DNA of 64,000 nucleotides from contig JADYYG010000051.1 of the NCBI GenBank assembly GCA_020853755.1, forward strand, positions 119,188 to 183,187, written 5' to 3'. This document shows, piece after piece, positions 1 through 8,340 of the stretch. Source of the stretch: Dehalococcoidia bacterium. GTDB taxonomy: Bacteria > Chloroflexota > Dehalococcoidia > Tepidiformales > Tepidiformaceae. The notes below the pieces were generated by a model. That model made no database searches and was not told the DNA's origin. It was given only the letters and a program-made list of their open reading frames with translations. The translations under genes and the position numbers were made by a program. Within the stretch, counting starts at the first letter, position 1. Every line of letters starts with the position of its first letter.

Positions 1-685
1 CGCGGTTCGCCTCCATCAGCGGCGGGATATCGCTCGAACCCCAGTGCTGCTTCGGTTCGCGCACGTTCGGGAACAGGACAAACGGGATGAAGCCGTACGG
101 GTTCGGTTCGCGCAGTTCGAGGCTCGTCCCCTGCCACAGTTCGAACAGCTCCGGCGTCCAGTACTCGGTGACCCGGTCCGAGGCGCCGCTGCCGACGCCC
201 AACTGGTACTGGCTGGCGACGGCGGTAAGCCGGGCGGGGTCGCCCGGTTCACGCCAGGCGAAGATGCCCTGCACGTCCGGCGCGGTGATGCGCACGCCGG
301 TCGCGGCGTCCCAGGTCACCTTGTAGCAGGCGTCGCCGAGGACGGCGCAGTCGAGTTCGGTCTCGTAATCCAGTTGGGCCAGCCCGTTGGCGGACTCTGC
401 AAGCCGGAGCGCCTGCTCGGCCGCCCGCGCACGTGCCCGGCCCTCGGCCGTTTCGCCGCCCGAAACCTGCACCGAAGAACCGTTCAACAGGTAGCTCGTC
501 ACTTTGTCGACGAACGCCCGGGCGTAGTTCAGCGTGAGCCGCCGCTCGCCCCGGCGGGCGCGGCCAACCCAGTGGCGGCCCTCGTAGAAGGCGAGGTTCT
601 CGCGGTAGCGGCGGCGGCGCTCGTGGTCGAGTTCCTGGAGTTGGAGCGGCAGCGGCGTCTCGGCGGTGATGAACGCAGGAGGCAT
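1..685 (-). CDS. Phage portal protein, SPP1 gp6-like (N-terminal part, continues off the left edge)
   Basis: The first 228 residues are in the window and the frame stays open to base 1. Portal proteins form the ring at the phage head vertex through which DNA is packaged. Residues 27-39 (YRENLAFYEGRHW), 52-69 (LNYARAFVDKVTSYLLNG) and, near the cut, NPYGFIPFVLFPN followed by SDIPPLME match the SPP1 gp6-type family. ATG 685 has GAGG at 694-697 with 8-nt spacing; the frame upstream is closed by a stop at 755-757. No terminase gene precedes it: the neighbour is a crotonase on the other strand. It therefore marks the edge of a prophage, a remnant or a gene-transfer-agent-like cluster lying to the left. 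Which of these it is cannot be decided here. Confidence 0.75.
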   Translation of the reverse strand, partial: MPPAFITAETPLPLQLQELDHERRRRYRENLAFYEGRHWVGRARRGERRLTLNYARAFVDKVTSYLLNGSSVQVSGGETAEGRARARAAEQALRLAESANGLAQLDYETELDCAVLGDACYKVTWDAATGVRITAPDVQGIFAWREPGDPARLTAVASQYQLGVGSGASDRVTEYWTPELFELWQGTSLELREPNPYGFIPFVLFPNVREPKQHWGSSDIPPLMEANR

Positions 686-880
686 ATGGCGAACCTCGGG
701 AGTGGGAGTGCCTCCACCGTCATCCGGCTGCGGCCATGTTCCGAGCCGCAGTTGTCACCGCCGCGTGTAAGAAGTTGCCGGTCCGGCGGTCTCACCAGCA
801 GCAACCTCCCTTGCTCTGCGGGCCGGTCCCACTGTCCCAACGGGGCCGGTCCGCAGCCCCCGAACGGCCCGTAGCGCGCC

Positions 881-886
881 TATAAT
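881..886 (+). promoter_or_regulatory. -10 element TATAAT of the crotonase gene
   Basis: A consensus TATAAT lies 32 nt before ATG 919. The leader contains GGAG (about 908-911), so this gene has a conventional short leader. No convincing -35 is visible. Confidence 0.55.
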
Positions 887-918
887 CCCGCCACCTTCAT
901 CCCCTGCGGAGTGCGACC

Positions 919-1767
919 ATGGCGTTCACCAGCGGCCAGTTCCCCGGCTTCGAAACGGCCATCCACGAGCCCGGCATTGCCGTCTTCACCTTCAACCAGC
1001 CCGAGCGCTTGAACGGCCTGACCCAGGCGGTCAAGCGCGAACTGATCGAACAGCTGACCCAGGCGCAGATGGACGACGCCGTTCGCGTGGTCGTCTTCAC
1101 CGGCACGGGGCGGGCGTTCTGCGCCGGCGACGACATCACTGGGAGGCCGCTGCCGCCGGCGCCCCATCTCATGCCCGACATCTTCCCCGGCCACCGCGAA
1201 GCCATCGGCACCTACGAAGGCCTGCGCGTCCACAGCCAGACGGTGAACTCGGCCATCCGCAACCTCGACAAGCTTTCGATTGCCGCCCTCAACGGTATCG
1301 CCATCCAGACCGGCCTCTCGCTGGCCCTCGCCTGCGACTTCCGCATCGCTTCGACCGAAGCCCGGCTGGGGTCGGCCACGCTGCGCTTCGGGCTCCTCCC
1401 GGACGAAGGCGGCCAGTACCTGCTCGTACAGCTCATGGGCGTCGCGCGGACGATGGACTTCCTGATGCGGAAGAAGATCGTGCCGGCCAGCGAGGCCCTC
1501 GACCTCGGCCTCGTCCACGAAGTTGTGCCGCCGGACGAACTGCTGCCGTGGACGATGGCGCTCGCCGCCGAACTGGCGAACGGCCCGCAGGTGGCGATGC
1601 GGCTGCTCAAACGCACCATTTACAACGCGGACGAAATGACCTGGGCACACGCCCTCGACGACATCGCCGCCAAGACCGCCATCAGCGACCACCACCCGGA
1701 CGCCCGCGAGGGCGTAGCAGCCTTCCGCGAACGACGCGAACCAAGGTTCAACGGGTGGCTGGGATGA
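919..1767 (+). CDS. Enoyl-CoA hydratase/isomerase (crotonase) family protein
   Basis: A 282-residue crotonase-fold protein, usually acting on acyl-CoA thioesters in the cytoplasm. The oxyanion-hole segments are visible as AFCAGDDITG (about residues 69-78) and NGIAIQTGLSLALACD (about 130-145). The segment that carries the two catalytic Glu residues in true hydratases reads LGSATLRFGLLPDEGG, so the usual PE.xLG Glu is missing while an Asp-Glu pair follows. This makes an isomerase-, hydrolase- or lyase-like activity as likely as hydration. The gene is monocistronic and followed by a GAGGTTC heptad repeat. Family assignment is secure; substrate is unknown. Confidence 0.85.
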   Translation: MAFTSGQFPGFETAIHEPGIAVFTFNQPERLNGLTQAVKRELIEQLTQAQMDDAVRVVVFTGTGRAFCAGDDITGRPLPPAPHLMPDIFPGHREAIGTYEGLRVHSQTVNSAIRNLDKLSIAALNGIAIQTGLSLALACDFRIASTEARLGSATLRFGLLPDEGGQYLLVQLMGVARTMDFLMRKKIVPASEALDLGLVHEVVPPDELLPWTMALAAELANGPQVAMRLLKRTIYNADEMTWAHALDDIAAKTAISDHHPDAREGVAAFRERREPRFNGWLG

Positions 1768-1847
1768 GGTTCGAGGTTCGAGGTCTGAGCCTGTCAGGGG
1801 TCCAGGTGCGTAACCGGGTGATGGAACTCACCTCGAACCTCTAACCC
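1766..1847. repeat. GAGGTTC heptad repeats arranged as an inverted pair
   Basis: Three 7-nt units (GAGGTTC, GAGGTTC, GAGGTCT) start at 1766, directly behind the crotonase stop. The complement ACCTCGAACCTC at 1830-1841 pairs perfectly with GAGGTTCGAGGT at 1773-1784 across a loop of about 45 nt. It could act as a terminator-like stem. A related TGAGGTN array lies at 17974-18008. Confidence 0.6.
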
Positions 1848-1891
1848 CGTACCTCTAACTGAACTCCTACGGGCTGCCGAATCTACCAGCA

Positions 1892-2887
1892 ATGGCAGAA
1901 CCGGATGGGGCCCTCTGGCGCTTTCTTTCATCTTCCGATGGGGTGTGCGGTAATGGCCCCATGGGCGATGGGCCGGATACTCCACGGCGGCTCGAATGGC
2001 CGGGCGACCCGCGCCGCGTCGACGGCGAGGCCGAGGAGATCCTCGACCCCGCCGGGAACTGGCTGCCGGATGCCGCGGACAACGCTGCTGCGCCCAGCTC
2101 TCCGCCCGCTTTCGATTCGCTGATGTTCAACCCGGAGGCGCGCTGGCGGCCGCAGCACGGCGCCTTCGGACGCTCCGAATCTGCGCTGCCCGGGGCGTTC
2201 CTCTTCCCCGAACCAGCGGCGCCCCCGGTCCCGTGGGCCGAACCCGAAGTAGCCGCACCCGCCGACGACGCAAAGGAGCGCCGCCGCCATTTCGTCCGCG
2301 AAGTGGTGGAGACGCTGCTGCTCGCCGTCCTCGTCTTCCTCGCCGTCCGCGCGAGCATCCAGCACTACCGCGTCGAGGGCCACTCGATGGACCCGACGCT
2401 TTCGAACGGCGAGTTCCTGCTCGTGAACTCGCTCGTCTATTCGAAGGTGAACATCGATAAGCTGGCGGATCTCGTGCCCTTCTGGGACCCGGACGAGCAG
2501 GGCGAACGGCACATCTTCCATGGCCCCGAACGCGGCGACATCATCATCCTCCACAGCCGACGCGAAGTTGGCCGCGACCTCGTGAAACGCGTCATCGGCG
2601 TTCCTGGCGATGTCTTCGAAATCCGCAACGGCACGGTCTACATCGACGGACGCCGACTCGTCGAGCCGTACACCAACGGCGAGTGGTCAGGGAACCTCTC
2701 GCCGGTGCGCATCCCGGCGGGCAAGTACTTCGTGATGGGCGACAACCGGAACAACAGCCTCGACAGCCGCGCCTTCGGGCTGGTGGACGAAGACGACATC
2801 GTGGGGAAGGCGCTGGCCAGCTGGTGGCCGCGAGAGAACTGGGGACTCGCCCCGAACGAAGAGCCGAAGCTCGCGCCAACCCCCTGA
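1892..2887 (+). CDS. lepB: Signal peptidase I with long N-terminal extension
   Basis: Membrane-bound serine protease that removes signal peptides from exported proteins. In the 331-residue reading the single transmembrane segment is about residues 136-153, followed by the catalytic Ser165 (GHSMDPTL), Lys232 in DLVKRVIGVPGD and the GDNRNNSLDSR box near 286. About 130 residues precede the membrane segment; they are rich in Pro, Ala and acidic residues and look like a disordered cytoplasmic extension. The true start could be ATG 1961 (MGDGPDTPRR), which would shorten this; neither start has a clear ribosome site. Enzyme identity is firm, the N-terminus is not. Confidence 0.9.
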   Translation: MAEPDGALWRFLSSSDGVCGNGPMGDGPDTPRRLEWPGDPRRVDGEAEEILDPAGNWLPDAADNAAAPSSPPAFDSLMFNPEARWRPQHGAFGRSESALPGAFLFPEPAAPPVPWAEPEVAAPADDAKERRRHFVREVVETLLLAVLVFLAVRASIQHYRVEGHSMDPTLSNGEFLLVNSLVYSKVNIDKLADLVPFWDPDEQGERHIFHGPERGDIIILHSRREVGRDLVKRVIGVPGDVFEIRNGTVYIDGRRLVEPYTNGEWSGNLSPVRIPAGKYFVMGDNRNNSLDSRAFGLVDEDDIVGKALASWWPRENWGLAPNEEPKLAPTP

Positions 2888-2918
2888 CACGCGGGCGTAC
2901 AGCCGCGCCGCCCTCCCG

Positions 2919-2924
2919 TAGAAT
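2919..2924 (+). promoter_or_regulatory. -10 element TAGAAT, leaderless configuration (GH29)
   Basis: TAGAAT ends 8 nt before ATG 2933 and no Shine-Dalgarno fits between, so transcription should begin at or next to the start codon. Confidence 0.5.
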
Positions 2925-2932
2925 CCCTCGCC

Positions 2933-4174
2933 ATGACCACCTGGTTCGATACCGCCCGTTTCGGCATGTTCATCCACTGGGGCCACTCGTCCCAACAGGG
3001 CATCGAGTTGTCCTGGCCCATGGTCGGCGGCAACGCCGCGCTCCCCGCCGGCGACCGCTCCGTCGCCGAATACCAGGCGTCGGCAGCCACCTTCAACCCG
3101 GCCAACTGGGACCCGGCCGCGCTCGCCCGGACGGCGAAATCGCTCGGCATGCAGTACGCCGTCTTCACCACGAAGCACCACGACGGCTACGCAATGTTCC
3201 ACACCCGGACGTCGAAATTTGGGGTCGAATCCTCGCCCTACAGCCGCGACATCGTCCGCGAGTACGTCGACACCTTCCGGGCCGAAGGATTGCGTATCGG
3301 CCTCTACTTTTCGCTCATCGACTGGAGCCACCCGGACTACCCGGCATTCCGCGACGAAGACCGGCCGTACCGCTTCGGCCGCAACAACCCGCCGAGCGAG
3401 GAACAGTGGGCGCGCTTCATCGCGGACATGTTCGAACAGGTGCGCGAACTACTGACGAACTACGGGACGATCGACGTCATCTGGTTCGATGGCGGCTGGG
3501 AGCGCGGGGCGGACATGTGGAAGTCGAAGGAACTGGAGGCGATGATTCGCGGCCTCCAGCCGGAGATCCTCATCAATGACCGGTTGCCCACCGTCGGCGA
3601 TTTCGAAACGCCGGAACAGTTCGTGCCGCCCCAGGCGCCCGCGCGGACGTGGGAAACCTGCATGACGCTGAACGAAAGCTGGGCGTACAACCCCGAGGAC
3701 CACGCCTGGAAGTCGCCGCGGCAGCTCGTCCACACGCTCTGCGAGGTGGCGGGCCGCGGCGGCAACCTCCTCCTGAACGTGGGGCCAATGGGCGACGGCA
3801 GCCTCATGCCCGAGCAGCGCTCGATCCTCGGGGCGATGCAGCGCTGGCTGGCCGCGAACCAGGACGCCATCGTCGGCACCGTTCCGGCGCTCGAAGCGTG
3901 GCAGTTCTACGGCCCATCGACTCGCCGCGGGAACGTCACGTACCTCCACCTGCTGATGCGCCCGTACGAAACCGTCACGGTGCGCGGCGTGCCCATCAAG
4001 AAGGTTCGCGCCGTGCGCGTCCATGGCAGCGGCCAGGAACTGGCCTACACGACGCGTTGCTCCATCGCGGACAACTGGTTCAACCCGGACCCGAAGGGCG
4101 AAGTGACGATCCAGGTGCCCGAGGACGTGGTCGATCCGTTCGCGACGGTGCTCGAACTGGAGATGGCGGAGTAA
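2933..4174 (+). CDS. Alpha-L-fucosidase, glycoside hydrolase family 29
   Basis: A 413-residue retaining fucosidase that removes terminal L-fucose from glycans. The family N-terminus (WFDTARFGMFIHWG, residues 4-17), the KHHDGYAMF substrate pocket (81-89) and the nucleophile Asp186 in DVIWFDGGW are all present, followed by the GGNLLLNVGPMGDG block typical of the family. The general acid/base cannot be assigned from sequence alone. No signal peptide is seen, so the enzyme should act on imported oligosaccharides. A GH38 mannosidase and a sulfatase lie about 45 kb downstream, which suggests use of fucosylated or sulfated glycans. Confidence 0.92.
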   Translation: MTTWFDTARFGMFIHWGHSSQQGIELSWPMVGGNAALPAGDRSVAEYQASAATFNPANWDPAALARTAKSLGMQYAVFTTKHHDGYAMFHTRTSKFGVESSPYSRDIVREYVDTFRAEGLRIGLYFSLIDWSHPDYPAFRDEDRPYRFGRNNPPSEEQWARFIADMFEQVRELLTNYGTIDVIWFDGGWERGADMWKSKELEAMIRGLQPEILINDRLPTVGDFETPEQFVPPQAPARTWETCMTLNESWAYNPEDHAWKSPRQLVHTLCEVAGRGGNLLLNVGPMGDGSLMPEQRSILGAMQRWLAANQDAIVGTVPALEAWQFYGPSTRRGNVTYLHLLMRPYETVTVRGVPIKKVRAVRVHGSGQELAYTTRCSIADNWFNPDPKGEVTIQVPEDVVDPFATVLELEMAE

Positions 4175-4218
4175 GCGAGATTGAGGAGCCGCGAGTCACC
4201 AAGGCCGTGGAGACAGCC

Positions 4219-4443
4219 ATGAAAAACATCACGTTCAGTGCCGAAGAGTGGGTCATCGAAGAAGCGAGGGCACGGGCGCGCGAACATAACACTTCGCTCA
4301 ATGCGGCGTTTCGTGAGTGGTTAGCGGAGTACTCGCGGCGCCCAGGCCGCGCCCTGCGCGCCAGCGAGACCATCAGGCGACTGCAGGCCCACGTCGATAC
4401 TGGAGGGCGAGCGTTCACACGCGACGAACTGAATGCGCGGTGA
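4219..4443 (+). CDS. Orphan VapB-like antitoxin
   Basis: A 74-residue protein beginning MKNITFSAEEWVIEEARARA and containing TSLNAAFREWLAEYSRR, ending in GGRAFTRDELNAR. This resembles small antitoxins of PIN-toxin (VapBC) modules: a DNA-binding N-terminal half and a toxin-binding tail. ATG 4219 was chosen because it starts the recognisable domain; a GTG four codons upstream is possible. A toxin would normally start at the GTGA overlapping the stop, but that frame (GTG 4440) gives only about 45 residues with no PIN motif. The toxin is therefore missing, and this looks like a solitary antitoxin or a decayed module. Confidence 0.65.
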   Translation: MKNITFSAEEWVIEEARARAREHNTSLNAAFREWLAEYSRRPGRALRASETIRRLQAHVDTGGRAFTRDELNAR

Positions 4444-4570
4444 AGTCCAACGACGCAACTGTGGGGCCCTCCGATAGTTGCCTCTGCAACCACTTTACAG
4501 CCAGCACACCCGTTGGTAAGCTTCCTATTAGTAAGTACCTTCCGTTCCGGAAGCAGGCAGGACCACTGGC

Positions 4571-5585
4571 ATGACTGACAAACCTTTCGAGATCGGCGTC
4601 TCTTCCTTCGCCGACACCTACCCGAACCCCGAGACCGGCGAGCGCATCTCCGACGAGCAGCGGCTCGCCAACCTGCTCGAAGAGATCGAACTCGCCGACA
4701 AGGTCGGGCTCGACGTCTTCGGCGTCGGCGAACACCACCGGCCGGACTTCGCCGCTTCGTCGCCGGCAACCATCCTCGCGGCGGCTGCCGCGACGACGAA
4801 GAACATCAGGCTCACGAGCGCCGTCACCGTCCTCAGCACCGATGACCCTGTGCGCGTCTTCCAGCAGTTCGCCACGGTTGACCTCATCTCCCATGGCCGG
4901 GCCGAACTGACGGCCGGCCGGGGTTCGTTCACCGAGTCATACCCGCTCTTCGGCTACGACCTCGATGACTACGACGAGTTGTTCGAAGAGAAGCTCGACC
5001 TCCTGCTCACCGTCCGTGAGAACGAGCGCGTGACCTGGGCGGGCAACCACCGGGCTGGCATCAACAACCGCGGGGTCTACCCGCGGCCGGCACAGGAACA
5101 GCTCCCGGTCTGGATCGGCGTCGGCGGGAACCCGGCGTCGGTCGAACGCGCCGGGCGGCTTGGGCTGCCGCTCATCGTCGCCATCATTGGCGGCGCGCCG
5201 GCCCGGTTCGTCCCCCTGGTCGACTACTACCGGCAGTCGGCCGCTGCTGCCGGCCGGGACCCGCGGAGTCTTCCGGTGGCGATCAACTCGCACACCTTCA
5301 TCGCGGACGACTCGCGCGACGCCGCCGATGACGCGCAACCAGTTCGAAGCGCTCCGCTCGCCGCAGGGCGCGCTCCTCGTCGGCTCCCCGGACGAAGTAG
5401 CGGAGAAAATCCTCTACGAGTACGAACTGTTCGGGCACGACCGGTTCGTCGCCCAGATCGGCGCGGGGCCACAGCCGCACGAAGACGTGATGCGCGCCAT
5501 CGAACTCCTGGGCACGAAGGTGGCCCCGCGCGTCCGTGAGGAAGTCGCGAAGCGCAAGCGCAACCTCGTCACCGCGGCGCACTGA
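4571..5585 (+). pseudogene. LLM-class flavin-dependent oxidoreductase, frameshifted by an internal deletion
   Basis: The first 253 residues ([20 protein letters not shown] to about [10 protein letters not shown]) and a second block in another frame ([20 protein letters not shown] to KRNLVTAAH) are two pieces of one luciferase-like oxidoreductase. In intact relatives about 20 residues, roughly an E-FPP-RIGRERGW stretch, separate AAD from PPMTR. Here they are gone and the frame shifts at 5321-5331. The 11-mer GCCGCCGATGA encodes both AADE (one phase) and the end of W plus PPM (another phase), so deletion between two copies of it would explain the loss and the frameshift together. A sequencing or assembly error is the alternative. 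A second, intact LLM enzyme is at 12370-13401. Confidence 0.8.
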
Positions 5586-5602
5586 GTCAAAACCCGCCCG
5601 GC

Positions 5603-5821
5603 AAGGGAACCGCGAACGGCAGTGAGCGGATTGCGGCGCGCGCGGACAGTTCCGCGGCAGCCTCCACACAAGACCGCCACCACCTTCGCAAAGACCAGCG
5701 CGTGAGCAAGGGCGCGTTCCGACGCCGGGTGGATGTTCCGGGTGAGCGCAATGGCGCTGCTGGCTGCCGCCGGGCCGTGGGCGCATGCGACGATCCGCTC
5801 ACTGCCGTGCGCGGTTCCCTT
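5603..5821. repeat. Intergenic element with 29-bp inverted arms (repeat family 2, locus 1)
   Basis: The left arm at 5603-5631 (AAGGGAACCGCG to GAGCGGAT) and the right arm at 5793-5821 (ATCCGCTCACTGCC to GGTTCCCTT) are inverted copies matching at 28 of 29 positions, enclosing about 160 bp. Inside is a block at about 5687-5711 whose complement reads CCTTGCTCACGCGCTGGTC. The same arm and block recur at 10770-11114 and 37061-37183. It fills the gap between the broken LLM gene and lysC. No coding sequence is visible in it. Confidence 0.7.
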
Positions 5822-5868
5822 TCATGGTGCGCCGGGCCATTCCCATCGCTGCTAGGCGTCATCACCCG

Positions 5869-5874
5869 TACTCT
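5869..5874 (+). promoter_or_regulatory. -10 element TACTCT, leaderless configuration (lysC)
   Basis: TACTCT ends 7 nt before ATG 5882; there is no Shine-Dalgarno sequence between them. Confidence 0.45.
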
Positions 5875-5881
5875 TTTCTTC

Positions 5882-7099
5882 ATGCTCGTTGTCCAGAAGT
5901 ACGGCGGCACGTCTGTCGCCGATGCAGACCGCATCCGGCACGTCGCCGGGCGGGTGATGAACCGTATTCGCCAGGGGGACCAGGTCATCGTCGTCGTCTC
6001 GGCGATGGGCGATTCGACCGATGACCTCATCGACCTCGCCCTCCAGGTCGCGCCGGACCCGGATCCGCGTGAGCTCGACATGCTGCTCTCCACCGGTGAG
6101 CAGGTCTCCGTCGCGCTCGTCGCGATGGCCCTCAAGACGCTCGGCCAGGAGGCGGTCGGCCTGACCGGCCAGCAGGCCGGCATCATCGCCCAGGGCCTCC
6201 ACAACAAGGGCCGCATCTCCCGCGTCGAAGCCGACCGCGTGCGTCGGGAACTCGATGCCGGGCGCGTCCCCGTGGTCGCTGGCTACTGGGGCGTGAACGA
6301 GGCCCAGGAGATCCTGACCCTCGGCCGCGGCGCGAGTGACACCACAGCGGTCGCGCTGGCGGTCGCCCTCGGCGCCGAGCGGTGCGAGAACTGCAAGGAC
6401 GTCGAAGGCGTCTACACCGCCGACCCGCGCATCGTCCCCGAAGCTCGCAAGCTGAAGGACATCACCTACGAAGAGATGCTGGAGCTGGCCACGCAGGGTT
6501 CGACCGTCATGCACAACCGTGCGGTCGAACTGGCCTCGGTCTACAACCTCCCCATCCTCGTTACCTCGAGCATGGTTGAAGCGCCGGGTACGCTGATACG
6601 ACAGGAGTCCGAGTTGGAAGAACGCAACCGCGTGCGCGGCATCGCACATGACACCGACGTCGCCAAGGTCACCGTGCGCAAGGTGCCGGACCGCCCGGGC
6701 ATCGCTTCGAACATCTTCGAACCGCTGGCCGAAGCCGGCATCAGCGTCGACACCATCGTCCAGAACTCGAGCGAGGGCGACCTGACCGACCTCAGCTTCA
6801 CGATGTCGCGCGGGGACCTGCGCAGGGCCGAAGGGCTGATGCCGGCCATCTGCGCCTCGGTCGGCGCGCCGGAGTACACCTCCGATGCGAATCTCGGCAA
6901 GGTCAGCATCGTCGGCGTCGGCATCCAGACCGCGCCGGGCTACGCCGCCCGCATGTTCCGCGCCATGTCGGACGCCGGAATCAATATCGAACTGATCTCG
7001 ACAAGCGAGATCCGCCTGACCTGCATCATCGATTCGGCGAAGGTGCCGGACGCGGTGCGCGCGCTCCACGCGGCGTTCCAGCTCGAAACCGCGGAGTAG
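5882..7099 (+). CDS. lysC: Aspartate kinase
   Basis: Phosphorylates L-aspartate, the first step towards lysine, threonine and methionine. A 405-residue protein beginning MLVVQKYGGTSVAD (kinase lysine and glycine loop), with FxG-like and GRGASDTTAVALA blocks, VEGVYTADPRIVP in the substrate region and two C-terminal ACT modules from about residue 265 (VTVRKVPDRPGIASNIFEPL and VSIVGVGIQTAPGYAARMF), which usually give feedback control. A longer frame opens upstream, but ATG 5882 is the homologous start and fits the -10 element at 5869. The usual CEIYTDV segment reads CENCKDV, a mild oddity. Homoserine kinase (thrB) lies elsewhere in this window. Confidence 0.95.
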   Translation: MLVVQKYGGTSVADADRIRHVAGRVMNRIRQGDQVIVVVSAMGDSTDDLIDLALQVAPDPDPRELDMLLSTGEQVSVALVAMALKTLGQEAVGLTGQQAGIIAQGLHNKGRISRVEADRVRRELDAGRVPVVAGYWGVNEAQEILTLGRGASDTTAVALAVALGAERCENCKDVEGVYTADPRIVPEARKLKDITYEEMLELATQGSTVMHNRAVELASVYNLPILVTSSMVEAPGTLIRQESELEERNRVRGIAHDTDVAKVTVRKVPDRPGIASNIFEPLAEAGISVDTIVQNSSEGDLTDLSFTMSRGDLRRAEGLMPAICASVGAPEYTSDANLGKVSIVGVGIQTAPGYAARMFRAMSDAGINIELISTSEIRLTCIIDSAKVPDAVRALHAAFQLETAE

Positions 7100-7101
7100 C
7101 C

Positions 7102-7866
7102 TCAGGCGCCGTCGGTCGCGCGCTTCACAATCTCGGCTTTGAGGGCCTCGAATTCGGCTGGCGTCAGTTCTCCGTCGCGCTTCATTTGCATCAGTTCGCG
7201 GAGGTCCTTCAACCCCTGCGACAGGTCCTTGTCGACGCCCCCGGTTGCAGTGACCGTCATGGCGGCGGCCGGTTCGTTCGCAGGGATGACGGCTTCGACG
7301 CGCTGGCGGGCAGCGCTTGCCGGCGGCACGTAGGGAGCGCGGTCCCGGCGCTTCGCCTTCGTCCAGCTCCAGATGAAGTAATAGCTGGCGAGGCCCGCGA
7401 AGACGAGCAGGATGACCGCCCACGGGATCAGCGCCCGCGGACCCGAGACGCAGAACTGGGCTGGCGAAACGTCGCAGATGTCCTGCCCGCGCGAGTTCCG
7501 GCTCGGCCGGTTCGGCGCTTCGATCGCGTACCAGCCGAGGATGAGCCCCGGCGCCCAGCAGAGCGCGAGGATGGTCAGCCGGTTGAGCGCAGTCCCGGCG
7601 AAACGCAAGCCCGCGCTCACGGTTCGCCCGGACGTGAAAATCGCGACGGCCGTCCGCAGCCGCAGCACGCCGAACCAGCACAGCATCGCTCCCCAGAACA
7701 CGCGCCCAACCGACCACGGGTAACCGCGGCCGCTGGTTGCGTCGCGCAGGAGCCAGGTTGCAGCCGCAAGCGCGAGGCCGGTGACCAGCCAGTCGACAGC
7801 GCGCCGCCATCCGCCACGGCCGGCGGGCGAAGCGGCGAAGAGCGTCCGGAACGTCTCGACAATCAG
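7102..7866 (-). CDS. Membrane protein with C-terminal SHOCT-like segment
   Basis: The C-terminus (LRELMQMKRDGELTPAEFEALKAEIVKR) is a SHOCT-type helical hairpin, often found at the end of small membrane or oligomerising proteins. Several hydrophobic segments precede it (LTILALCWAPGLILGWYAI, ALIPWAVILLVFAGLASYYF). The first conventional start is GTG 7701, but the frame is open further and reads a plausible extra membrane segment (DWLVTGLALAAATWLL). AAGGAG sits 9 nt upstream of CTG 7866, so I extend the gene to that non-canonical start (254 residues). It overlaps nothing and runs convergent to lysC. Function unknown. Confidence 0.6.
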   Translation of the reverse strand: MIVETFRTLFAASPAGRGGWRRAVDWLVTGLALAAATWLLRDATSGRGYPWSVGRVFWGAMLCWFGVLRLRTAVAIFTSGRTVSAGLRFAGTALNRLTILALCWAPGLILGWYAIEAPNRPSRNSRGQDICDVSPAQFCVSGPRALIPWAVILLVFAGLASYYFIWSWTKAKRRDRAPYVPPASAARQRVEAVIPANEPAAAMTVTATGGVDKDLSQGLKDLRELMQMKRDGELTPAEFEALKAEIVKRATDGA

Positions 7867-7932
7867 GGCGCGAAACTCCTTCCGCGCATTAGACCATCAG
7901 CCCGGCGGAAACTTACAGCGATTTCGCGTGCC

Positions 7933-8277
7933 TCAGGCCCCGTCGAGGATCTGCTTCAGCACCACTGCGTCGTTGTGCAGCTCGTCCTTCGCCGAGTAGA
8001 CGAGCGTGAGGTCGCCGGCCTGGGCGAACCCGCGCAGTTCGGCGAGGGCCGGGTTGCCGGCCAGCTCGGCCCGGTACCGCTGCTGGAACTCGGCCCACTT
8101 CTCCGGGTCGTGACCGAACCACTTCCGCAGTTCCGTCGACGGGGCGACCTCCTTGAGCCACAGTTCGACGTGGGCGTGCTCCTTGCTCACACCCCGGGGC
8201 CAGAGCCGGTCGATGAGCACCCGTTTGCCGTCGGCCGGTGAGGCCGGCTCATAGGCCCGTTTCAGGAATACCGTCAT
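7933..8277 (-). CDS. DUF488 (YeaO-like) family protein
   Basis: A 114-residue protein with the family hallmarks KRVLIDRLWPRGVSKEHA near the N-terminus, LRKWFGHDPEKWAEF in the middle and LTLVYSAKDELHNDAVVLK at the end. DUF488 proteins are small cytoplasmic proteins of uncertain function. ATG 8277 is preceded by an excellent GGAGGAGGAAC site. It is divergent from the DedA gene. Confidence in the family is high; there is no basis for a specific role. Confidence 0.88.
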   Translation of the reverse strand: MTVFLKRAYEPASPADGKRVLIDRLWPRGVSKEHAHVELWLKEVAPSTELRKWFGHDPEKWAEFQQRYRAELAGNPALAELRGFAQAGDLTLVYSAKDELHNDAVVLKQILDGA

Positions 8278-8340
8278 CGTTCCTCCTCCTTGACTTGCGG
8301 TACTGGGGTGAATCTCCTCGCTCCCGTACGCTGTAGGCAC

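Noticed and set aside
5321..5331. Considered programmed frameshifting in the LLM gene
   Set aside because: There is no slippery heptamer, and the missing residues cannot be restored by a frameshift.
5852..7810. A 652-codon minus-strand frame over lysC
   Set aside because: Antisense to a clear aspartate kinase; low-complexity Asp/Arg/His composition.
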